Assembly (NCBI RefSeq): GCF_011421635.1
Contig: NZ_WTLI01000020.1
Coordinates: forward strand, 45,384 to 109,383
DNA length: 64,000 bases
Reading direction: 5' to 3'
Source of the DNA: Paenibacillus turpanensis
GTDB taxonomy: Bacteria > Bacillota > Bacilli > Paenibacillales > YIM-B00363
The position numbers and the translations under genes were made by a program. Of the stretch, positions 17,225-25,295 are shown one piece after another; within the stretch, counting starts at the first letter, position 1; every line of letters starts with the position of its first letter. The notes under the pieces are model-generated. The model made no database searches and was not told the DNA's origin. It saw only the letters and a program-made list of their open reading frames with translations.

Positions 17225-20200
17225 ATGCTGCGCAAAGTGTTAACCAAAGGAGTCGTAATGGCTCTAGCCGCAACGATTACGTTTACGGGTGTTGGAGATG
17301 TGAAAATGTTTACCTCTACGGCGTTTGCTGCAACGGAGGAAGGCGAGCATAAGGCGAGGTTCATGCAGCTTTATAACCAAATTAAAGATCCGGCAAACGG
17401 ATATTTTTCCCCGGAAGGTATTCCTTATCATGCAGTGGAAACGCTGATGAGCGAAGCGCCGGATTACGGGCATATGAGTACATCGGAAGCGTACAGCTAC
17501 TGGCTGTGGCTGGAAGCGCTGTACGGCTACCATACCGGCGATTGGAGCAAGCTCGAGGCCGCGTGGGACAACATGGAAACGTACATTATCCCAATAAATG
17601 AAGGGGACGGCCAGGAAGAGCAGCCGACCATGAGCTACTACAATCCAAGCAGCCCGGCTACCTATGCGGATGAAAAGCCGTACCCGGATCAGTACCCTTC
17701 TTCGATTGGAGCGAAGTATCCTGCAGGAAGGGACCCGATTGACGCGGAGCTGAAGGCGACCTATGGAGATAATCAGACGTACCTGATGCACTGGCTGCTC
17801 GATGTGGATAACTGGTATAAGTTCGGCAATCTGCTGAATCCGTCGCATACGGCGACCTATGTAAACACATTCCAGCGCGGCGAGCAGGAATCGGTGTGGG
17901 AAGCGGTTCCGCATCCATCGCAGGACAATAAGAAATTCGGAAAGCCGAATGAAGGCTTTATGTCCTTATTTACAAAAGAAAGCGCAGCACCCGCCGCTCA
18001 GTGGCGTTATACGAATGCAACGGATGCGGATGCGCGTGCCGTTCAAGTGCTGTACTGGGCCAAGGAGCTGGGCTATAACAACCCGGTTTATCTGGATAAG
18101 GCGAAGAAGATGGGCGACTATCTTCGTTACGGACTCTACGATAAATACTTCCAACAAATTGGCAGTGCGGCAGACGGTACACCGTCTCCGGGCACGGGCA
18201 AGGATTCCAGCATGAGTCTGCTCGGCTGGTATACCGCTTGGGGCGGAGGTCTAGGCGAAAACGGTTCGGGCAACTGGGCGTGGCGGATTGGCGCAAGCCA
18301 TGTACACCAGGCGTATCAAAACCCGGTCGCTGCGTATGCATTGTCCACGGCGGAAGGCGGTTTAATTCCGAAATCGCCGACGGCCAAGGAAGATTGGAAT
18401 GCGTCGCTGAAGCGTCAGCTGGAGTTCTATACCTGGCTGCTGTCCTCGGAGGGTGCAGTCGGCGGAGGAGCGACCAACAGCTGGGACGGCGCATATAAGG
18501 CGTATCCGGCGGGAGTCAGCACCTTCTACGGCATGGCGTATGACGAAGCGCCGGTTTACCACGACCCGAATTCGAACACGTGGTTCGGCTTCCAAGCGTG
18601 GCCGCTGGAGCGCGTAGCCGAGATGTATTACATTTTGGCCGAGAGCGGAGACATTTCATCAGAAAACTTCCAAATGGCAAAAACGGTCATTTCGAAATGG
18701 GTCGACTGGTCCATGGATTACGTTTTTGTTGACGAAAAGCCGGTCACTGATGAAAGCGGTTACTATCTTGATGCGGAAGGTAATCGTATTATGGGCGGTG
18801 ACAATCCGCAGGTGGCGACAGTTGCAGCTCCGGGCGAATTTTATTTGCCAGGCTCGCAGGAGTGGATCGGCCAGCCGGATTCGTGGAACGGGTTCGCAAG
18901 CTTTACAGGCAACCCGAACTATCACGTGGTAACGAAGGATCCAAGTCAGGACGTAGGTGTGCTCGGCAGCTACGTAAAGGCACTTGTATTCTTTGCGGCG
19001 GCGACGAAGGAAGAAAACGGCGATTATTCGGCGCTGGGAGCGCAGGCCAAAGAGCTTGCCGATAAGCTGCTGGATACGGGCTGGAACTACAATGACGGTG
19101 TCGGCATCGCTACAAATGAAGCGCGGGGCGACTACCATCGTTACTTTACGAAGGAAATTTATTTCCCGAACGGCTGGAGCGGCCTCTTTGGTCAAGGCAA
19201 TACAATTCCGGGCAATAGCGGCGTACCGTCCGATCCGGCGAAGGGCGGAAACGGCGTGTATATCAGCTACGCGGAGCTGCGTCCGGATATTAAGAAGGAC
19301 CCGCAGTGGTCGTATTTGGAAAATCTGTACAATTCATCGTGGAATCCGGCAACGAAGAAGTGGGAAAACGGCACACCGACCTTTAAGTATCATCGCTTCT
19401 GGTCGCAGGTCGATATGGCTACGGCGTATGCCGAATATGACCGGCTGCTTGGCGAGCAGGGCAGCGTCACGATTCCGGGAGCTCCCGCCGGTGTAGCAGC
19501 CGCAGCGGGCGATGCGCAGGCGGTCGTGAGCTGGAACGCGGTGAGCGGAGCCGCGAGCTATACGGTGAAGCGCGCGGAAGTGAGCGGCGGTCCGTACACG
19601 ATGGTAGCGGCGAACGTGACGTCCGCCAGCTATACGGACGCGGGCTTGACGAACGGCACGACGTATTACTACGTCGTGAGCGCGGTGAACAGCGCCGGCG
19701 AAAGCGTGAATTCGGCGCAGGTTAGCGTTACGCCGCAGGCGGGCGCGGAGGTGCCGGCTGCGCCGGCGGGCTTGACGGCCGCAGCGGGCGATGCGCAGGC
19801 GGAGCTGAGCTGGAGCGCGGTGGAAGGCGCGGCGAGCTATAACGTGAAACGCGCGGAGGTGAGCGGCGGTCCATACGTGACGGTAGCGTCAAACGTTGCG
19901 GCAGCTGGCTACACCGACACGGGCTTAACGAACGGCACGACGTATTATTACGTCGTGAGCGCGGTGAACAGCGCTGGTGAGAGCGCGAATTCGGCAGAGG
20001 CAAGCGCCACGCCGGAAGGCGATGTAGTAACGCCGCCTCCGACAGGAGACCTTGTGCTTCAATATCGTGCAGGGGATACGAATGCAGGCGATAACCAAAT
20101 CAAGCCGCAGTTCAACATTAAAAATAACGGCACCGAGGCTGTTAAGCTGAGCGACCTGAAAATCCGCTACTACTTCACGAAAGAAGGAGAGGCGGACATG

Positions 20201-20473
20201 GCGTCCTGGATCGATTGGGCGCAGGTCGGCGGCAGCAACATCGACAGAACGTTTACGGATTCGTACGTCGAGCTGAGCTTCAAGGAAGCTGCCGGGTCGA
20301 TTCCGGCAGGCGGAGAGTCGGGCGACATTCAGCTGCGCATGTCGAAGACCGATTGGTCCAACCTGGACGAGTCGAACGATTATTCCTTCGATGCGACAAA
20401 GACGTCTTATGCGGATTTCGATAAGGTGACGATTTACCAGAACGGCACGCTCGTATGGGGTACTCAGCCGTAA
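17225..20473 (+). CDS. GH48 reducing-end cellobiohydrolase, FN3-FN3-CBM3
   Basis: Secreted exoglucanase of 1082 residues. AAGGAGGA lies 8 bp upstream of the ATG. Signal peptide about 1-35 (ends TAFA). The GH48 catalytic domain covers about 38-745; Glu88 in the motif HMSTSEAYSYW is the expected acid by comparison with CelS/CelF. Two FN3 modules (about 750-840 and 845-935) and a C-terminal CBM3 (about 943-1082, starting LVLQYRAGDTN) follow. No dockerin, so it is a free enzyme, not a cellulosome part. GH48 enzymes release cellobiose processively from reducing ends and usually act with GH9 and GH6 partners, which are present here. First of five clustered enzymes. Confidence 0.97.
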   Translation: MLRKVLTKGVVMALAATITFTGVGDVKMFTSTAFAATEEGEHKARFMQLYNQIKDPANGYFSPEGIPYHAVETLMSEAPDYGHMSTSEAYSYWLWLEALYGYHTGDWSKLEAAWDNMETYIIPINEGDGQEEQPTMSYYNPSSPATYADEKPYPDQYPSSIGAKYPAGRDPIDAELKATYGDNQTYLMHWLLDVDNWYKFGNLLNPSHTATYVNTFQRGEQESVWEAVPHPSQDNKKFGKPNEGFMSLFTKESAAPAAQWRYTNATDADARAVQVLYWAKELGYNNPVYLDKAKKMGDYLRYGLYDKYFQQIGSAADGTPSPGTGKDSSMSLLGWYTAWGGGLGENGSGNWAWRIGASHVHQAYQNPVAAYALSTAEGGLIPKSPTAKEDWNASLKRQLEFYTWLLSSEGAVGGGATNSWDGAYKAYPAGVSTFYGMAYDEAPVYHDPNSNTWFGFQAWPLERVAEMYYILAESGDISSENFQMAKTVISKWVDWSMDYVFVDEKPVTDESGYYLDAEGNRIMGGDNPQVATVAAPGEFYLPGSQEWIGQPDSWNGFASFTGNPNYHVVTKDPSQDVGVLGSYVKALVFFAAATKEENGDYSALGAQAKELADKLLDTGWNYNDGVGIATNEARGDYHRYFTKEIYFPNGWSGLFGQGNTIPGNSGVPSDPAKGGNGVYISYAELRPDIKKDPQWSYLENLYNSSWNPATKKWENGTPTFKYHRFWSQVDMATAYAEYDRLLGEQGSVTIPGAPAGVAAAAGDAQAVVSWNAVSGAASYTVKRAEVSGGPYTMVAANVTSASYTDAGLTNGTTYYYVVSAVNSAGESVNSAQVSVTPQAGAEVPAAPAGLTAAAGDAQAELSWSAVEGAASYNVKRAEVSGGPYVTVASNVAAAGYTDTGLTNGTTYYYVVSAVNSAGESANSAEASATPEGDVVTPPPTGDLVLQYRAGDTNAGDNQIKPQFNIKNNGTEAVKLSDLKIRYYFTKEGEADMASWIDWAQVGGSNIDRTFTDSYVELSFKEAAGSIPAGGESGDIQLRMSKTDWSNLDESNDYSFDATKTSYADFDKVTIYQNGTLVWGTQP

Positions 20474-20597
20474 GAAGGCATTACCACGCTGCGGTGCCCG
20501 GCCGGGAACAGGGTAGGGTTAAGCTCGGTTGGGCACGCACGTGGCCTTTTGAGGAATTGTGGGATGTTCATTATTTTGTGAAAAGGAGCTGATTGTA

Positions 20598-23009
20598 GTG
20601 TTAAAGCATGTGAGAAAACGTTTGGGCGTCATGTCCTGCGTTATGGCGCTGACGGCGAGCTTGTTCGGCTACACGGGTACGGGGCAAGCGGCGGAAGCTC
20701 ATGTCGACAATCCTTTCTTAGGTGCGACGGCTTATGTGAATCCCGACTATGCGTCCTTAATTGATACTTCCATTGCCAAGGTGAATGATCCTGAGCTTGC
20801 GGCGAAGATGGAGACGATCAAGTCGTATCCGACCGCGGTATGGCTGGATCGCCGTGTGGCGATTCATGGCGGAGATGCGAACGGCGGTCGCCGCAGCCTC
20901 GCGGATCATTTGGACACCGCGCTTGCGCAAAAGCAGGGCGACACGCCGATTACCGCTCAATTCGTCATTTACAATATGCCGGGACGCGATTGCCATGCTT
21001 TGGCGTCTAACGGCGAGCTGCCGCTGACGCAGGAAGGGCTGCAAATTTACAAGACGGAGTATATCGACGAAATTACGAAGGTGTTCGCCGACCCGAAATA
21101 TCGGGATATCCGCATTGTAACGGTCATTGAGCCGGACGGCTTGCCGAACCTGGTTACGAATTTAAGCGACCGCGAGTGTGCGGAGGCGAACTCCACTGGC
21201 ATTTATGTATCTGCGATTCAATACGCGATCGATAAGCTGCATGCCATCCCGAACGTATACACGTATCTCGATATCGGGCATTCCGGCTGGCTTGGCTGGG
21301 ATAACAACCGGAGCGGAGCGGTACAGCTGTATACCAATACGGTAAAAGGGACTGCAGCAGGTCTTAAGAGTGTAGACGGCTTTATCACGAATACGGCGAA
21401 CTCCACGCCGCTCGAAGAGCCGAATCTGCCGAACTCCGGGCTGACGGTGAACGGCAGTCCGATCCGCTCCTCGGATTTCTATGAGTGGAATCCGTATTTT
21501 GACGAGTCGGATTTCACCGCGGCATTGTATGCGGATTTCGTAGCTGCAGGCTGGCCTGCGGACATCGGCTTCCTGATTGACACGTCCCGCAACGGCTGGG
21601 GCGGGCCGAACCGCCCGACGAGCGCGGTAGGCTCGGATATTAACAGCTACGTCAACTCTGGACGCGTGGACCGCCGTGAGCATCGCGGGCTGTGGTGCAA
21701 CAATGCGGGAGCAGGTATGGGGATGGCTCCTCAGGCGGCGCCAAGCACGTTCCCGGCATCGCACCTGGATGCTTATGTCTGGGTAAAGCCTCCGGGTGAG
21801 TCCGACGGCTCCAGCTCCCTGATCCCGAACGATGAAGGCAAAGGCTTCGACCGGATGTGCGATCCTACGTATATGACGCCGGAGGGCGTATTGTCCGGAG
21901 CGCTGCCGAATGCGCCGGTTTCCGGCCACTGGTTCCATGATCAATTTGTCATGCTAGTACAAAACGCTTATCCAGTCATTCCGGCAGGCGATTCCCCGGT
22001 TCCGGTAAAACCGGCGGCGCCGACGGGAGTGAAGGCGGCTGCCGGCGATGCACAGGCAGCGTTGAGCTGGAATGTGGTAAGCGGCGCAGCAAGCTACACG
22101 GTGAAGCGGGCAGCGTCGGACGGCGGTCCGTACACGACAGTAGCTTCGAACGTGTCAGCGCCGAATTACACGGACACGGGCCTGACGAACGGGACGACGT
22201 ACTACTACGTCGTAAGCGCGGTGAATAGCGCCGGTGAGAGCGCCAATTCCGCGCAGGTTGCGGTGACGCCTAAGGCGGGAGCGGCAGTGCCGGCAGCGCC
22301 TGTCGGCTTGACGGCCGCGGCGGGCGACACGCAGGTGGTGTTGAGCTGGAGCGCTGCGGATGGCGCGACGGGTTACAACGTGAAGCGTGCAGCGTCGAGC
22401 GGCGGCCCGTACACGACGGTAGCGTCGAACGTGTCGGTGGCTAGCTACACGGACACGGGGCTTGCAAACGGGACGACATACTATTACGTCGTGAGTGCGG
22501 TAAACAGCGCCGGCGAAAGCGCCAATTCGGCGGAGGCAAGCGCAGCGCCGAAAGGCGATGTAGTAACACCGCCGCCTGCGGGAGATCTTGTACTTCAATA
22601 CCGCGCAGGGGATACGAATGCAGGCGACAACCAAATCAAGCCGCAGTTCAACATTAAGAACAACGGCACAGCGGCGGTAGAGCTGAGCGAGCTGACGATC
22701 CGTTACTACTTCAGTAAAGAAGGAGATGCGGCGATGGCGTCCTGGATCGATTGGGCGCAGGTTGGCGGCAGCAATATCGACAGAACGTTTACGGATTCAT
22801 ACGTCGAGCTGAGCTTCAAGGAAGCAGCCGGTTCGATCTCCGCAGGCGGACAGACCGGCGACATTCAGCTGCGCATGTCAAAAACGGATTGGTCCAGCCT
22901 TGACGAGTCGAACGACTACTCCTTCGACGCAGCGGTGACGTCCTACACGGACTTCGATAAGGTCACGCTTTATCAAAATGGCGAGCTCGTGTGGGGCATC
23001 GAGCCGTAA
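20598..23009 (+). CDS. GH6 exo-cellobiohydrolase, FN3-FN3-CBM3
   Basis: Secreted non-reducing-end cellulase of 803 residues. GTG start with AAAAGGAG upstream; an in-frame ATG at 20559 is rejected because it lies before that site. Signal peptide about 1-32. The GH6 domain spans about 38-460: Asp131 in GRDCHALASNGE and Asp180 in VIEPDGLPNLV match the catalytic pair of T. reesei Cel6A (D175, D221), and VWVKPPGESDG is the conserved exit-loop motif. Its length and inserts resemble Thermobifida Cel6B (exo type). Two FN3 modules start near 471 and 563, and CBM3 near 663. Its FN3-CBM3 tail is very close to that of the GH48 enzyme. Only 124 bp separate the two genes with no clear terminator, so they may be co-transcribed. 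Confidence 0.96.
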   Translation: MLKHVRKRLGVMSCVMALTASLFGYTGTGQAAEAHVDNPFLGATAYVNPDYASLIDTSIAKVNDPELAAKMETIKSYPTAVWLDRRVAIHGGDANGGRRSLADHLDTALAQKQGDTPITAQFVIYNMPGRDCHALASNGELPLTQEGLQIYKTEYIDEITKVFADPKYRDIRIVTVIEPDGLPNLVTNLSDRECAEANSTGIYVSAIQYAIDKLHAIPNVYTYLDIGHSGWLGWDNNRSGAVQLYTNTVKGTAAGLKSVDGFITNTANSTPLEEPNLPNSGLTVNGSPIRSSDFYEWNPYFDESDFTAALYADFVAAGWPADIGFLIDTSRNGWGGPNRPTSAVGSDINSYVNSGRVDRREHRGLWCNNAGAGMGMAPQAAPSTFPASHLDAYVWVKPPGESDGSSSLIPNDEGKGFDRMCDPTYMTPEGVLSGALPNAPVSGHWFHDQFVMLVQNAYPVIPAGDSPVPVKPAAPTGVKAAAGDAQAALSWNVVSGAASYTVKRAASDGGPYTTVASNVSAPNYTDTGLTNGTTYYYVVSAVNSAGESANSAQVAVTPKAGAAVPAAPVGLTAAAGDTQVVLSWSAADGATGYNVKRAASSGGPYTTVASNVSVASYTDTGLANGTTYYYVVSAVNSAGESANSAEASAAPKGDVVTPPPAGDLVLQYRAGDTNAGDNQIKPQFNIKNNGTAAVELSELTIRYYFSKEGDAAMASWIDWAQVGGSNIDRTFTDSYVELSFKEAAGSISAGGQTGDIQLRMSKTDWSSLDESNDYSFDAAVTSYTDFDKVTLYQNGELVWGIEP

Positions 23010-23089
23010 TCAGCCGTGTTGCTGCAGGGAGCTGACTTTCGCTGTATATAACGAAATGGAACGCTAAGCCTCGGTGAGACTTGCGGTAA

Positions 23090-23116
23090 CGGGGCATCTG
23101 CGGATGCCCCGTTTTA
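23090..23116 (+). terminator. Terminator after the GH6 gene
   Basis: GGGGCAT and ATGCCCC form a stem around CTGCGG, followed by GTTTTATG. It lies 80 bp after the GH6 stop. Confidence 0.75.
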
Positions 23117-23162
23117 TGTAATGATAAGGAACTATATGAAGGCTGAGAACAGGGATCTTTTC

Positions 23163-23201
23163 GCTGTATACCGGAACGGCGAATTTGTTTGGGGTGTGGA
23201 T
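23163..23201 (+). pseudogene. Remnant of a CBM3 C-terminus
   Basis: Thirteen codons read AVYRNGEFVWGVD, almost the same as the terminal CBM3 sequence of the neighbouring enzymes (e.g. LYRGGELVWGVEP in the GH5 enzyme). It lies between the GH6 terminator and the GH5 start and is not part of any full gene. The open frame around it (about 23121 to 23237) is too short to encode a domain and reads on past the normal CBM3 end. Best read as the scar of a deleted or recombined enzyme gene. Confidence 0.55.
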
Positions 23202-23255
23202 ACTCATTGCTTCATGTTTTATAAAAACCGTTGTTGACAAAGGAGGAATGAATTT

Positions 23256-25109
23256 ATGAAAAGCAAGAACACCAGGCGTAAACATGCCGCTGTGCAAGCG
23301 GCTGCAATCAGTCTCGTCACTGCGATGATCTGTGTGGCGATTCCTTGGGATGAACGAGTTGTGGCGGGGGCATCCGCTTCGTCAGCGGCTTCAAGCACTG
23401 TGCTTCTTAGCACGGAGGCGAAGTCTCAGCAAGCGGCACAAGCCGTCATCGGCCATGTGAAGGGCTTCACCGTGGACGGCACGACATTGCTTGATGCAAC
23501 AGGGGCGCCATTTGTCATGCGGGGAGTGAATCATGCGCATACGTGGTATAAGCAGGACCTGGCGGCCGCAATTCCGGCCATTGCTGAAACCGGCGCAAAC
23601 ACGGTGCGCATTGTGCTATCGGATGGCGGCCAATGGACAAGGGACGATGTCGACTCGGTAAAAGGCATTATCGAGCTGTGCGACCAGTATCAGCTCACCG
23701 TTATGCTGGAGGTGCACGATGCTACCGGCTCCAACAGTGCGGATACGCTGAACCGGGCGGTTCATTATTGGATCAGCATAAAGGACGCCTTGGTAGGCAA
23801 GGAGGACCGCGTCATCGTCAATATCGCCAACGAATGGTTCGGCGCCTGGGAAACGGCGGGGTGGACGAGCGGCTATCAGGCGGCGATTCCGGCTCTGCGC
23901 AGCGCGGGAATCAAAAACACGCTGGTGGTTGACGCTGCGGGCTGGGGCCAGTATCCGAACTCAATCTTTACAAGCGGAAAAGCGGTTTTTGATGCCGATC
24001 CTTTGAAAAACACGATCTTCTCGATTCATATGTACGAATATTCGGGAGGCACGGCGGAAACGGTCAAAAGCAATATCGACAACGCGCTGGCAATCGGCAT
24101 TCCGGTCATTATCGGCGAGTTTGGCCACAAGCATTCAAGCGGTGATGTTGCCGAGGAGGCCATCATGGCTTACGCCGAGGAAAAGCAGGTCGGCTGGCTG
24201 GCTTGGTCTTGGTACGGCAACAGCGGAGGGGTGGAGTACCTTGATCTTGCCGAGGGCCCGGCCGGGGCTTTGACGGAATGGGGAAACAGCGTCGTACATG
24301 GGCCGCAGGGCTTGAAGGCGACCTCCCTGCTGAGCGGCATTTACACGACTGCGGGCTATGTGCCGGTACCTGACGATGACGGCGGGACTGTAACCGTCCC
24401 TTCGGCACCGGCCGGCTTGCGCGCCTCGGGCGGCGAGTCCGAAGCGACGCTCACGTGGAGCGCATCGGCTGGAGCTGCAAGCTACACCGTCAAGCGCGCC
24501 GCTAAGGCAGGCGGGCCTTACACGGTCGTCGCCTCGAACGTAGCGGGCACAAGCTACGCTGACACCGGGCTGATCAACGGTACGACATACTATTACGTCG
24601 TTACAGCGGTAAACAGTGCCGGGGAAAGCGCGGGCTCGGCGGAGGTAAGCGTGACGCCGCAAGGGGCTGTGCAGCCGGAGGGCGATCTTGTGCTTCAATA
24701 TCGCGCCGGTGATACGAACCCAAGCGATAACCAAATCAAGCCTCAATTTAACATTAAAAACAATGGCTCGGCTGAAGTTGATTTGAGTGAGCTTCGCATC
24801 CGCTACTATTTCACGAAGGATAGCGGCGCAGCGATGAATTCGTGGGTGGACTGGGCGCAAATTGGCGGAAGCCATGTCCAGCGGACATTCACGGAAGATT
24901 ATGTGGAGCTGAGCTTTTCTTCCGAAGCGGGCTCCATTCCAGCGCAGGGGCAGTCGGGTGACATTCAGCTGCGCATGTCCAAGACCGATTGGTCTAACTT
25001 TGATGAGGCAAACGATTATTCCTTTGACCGTACAAAAACCTCCTATACGGACTGGGATCGGATCACGCTGTACCGCGGCGGAGAACTTGTATGGGGTGTT
25101 GAGCCGTAA
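23256..25109 (+). CDS. GH5 subfamily 8-like endo-beta-mannanase, FN3-CBM3
   Basis: Secreted enzyme of 617 residues; AAAGGAGGAA lies just before the ATG. Signal peptide about 1-38. The GH5 domain (about 68-365) contains LEVHDATG, the acid/base Glu193 in IANEWFG and the nucleophile Glu288 in IIGEFGH. The motifs VDAAGWGQYP, SIHMYEYSGG and GWLAWSWYGN are those of Bacillus alkaline mannanases (GH5_8), so mannan rather than cellulose is the likely substrate. One FN3 (about 379-467) and a CBM3 (about 477-617) follow. A CBM3 would target a mannanase to cellulose-bound mannan in the wall. Confidence 0.92.
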   Translation: MKSKNTRRKHAAVQAAAISLVTAMICVAIPWDERVVAGASASSAASSTVLLSTEAKSQQAAQAVIGHVKGFTVDGTTLLDATGAPFVMRGVNHAHTWYKQDLAAAIPAIAETGANTVRIVLSDGGQWTRDDVDSVKGIIELCDQYQLTVMLEVHDATGSNSADTLNRAVHYWISIKDALVGKEDRVIVNIANEWFGAWETAGWTSGYQAAIPALRSAGIKNTLVVDAAGWGQYPNSIFTSGKAVFDADPLKNTIFSIHMYEYSGGTAETVKSNIDNALAIGIPVIIGEFGHKHSSGDVAEEAIMAYAEEKQVGWLAWSWYGNSGGVEYLDLAEGPAGALTEWGNSVVHGPQGLKATSLLSGIYTTAGYVPVPDDDGGTVTVPSAPAGLRASGGESEATLTWSASAGAASYTVKRAAKAGGPYTVVASNVAGTSYADTGLINGTTYYYVVTAVNSAGESAGSAEVSVTPQGAVQPEGDLVLQYRAGDTNPSDNQIKPQFNIKNNGSAEVDLSELRIRYYFTKDSGAAMNSWVDWAQIGGSHVQRTFTEDYVELSFSSEAGSIPAQGQSGDIQLRMSKTDWSNFDEANDYSFDRTKTSYTDWDRITLYRGGELVWGVEP

Positions 25110-25190
25110 TCGCGGAAACGGTTGAAAAAGCGTCGTTTGCTTATGACACCTGTGAATGTTTGTGAACCCATCGATGTTTGATGAAGATCC

Positions 25191-25242
25191 GGGCGGAGGT
25201 GTAAAAGGGGCTTTGCTTCCTTTATCCCCGCCTCCGATTTTT
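25191..25242 (+). terminator. Terminator after the GH5 gene
   Basis: GGGCGGAGG pairs with CCGCCTCCG across an AAAGGGG/CCTTTAT-bearing loop, followed by ATTTTT. Confidence 0.75.
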
Positions 25243-25295
25243 CGCAGTAGTGAACATACCGAAGCCAAATCAATGAGGAGAGCGAGGTTTTGAGC

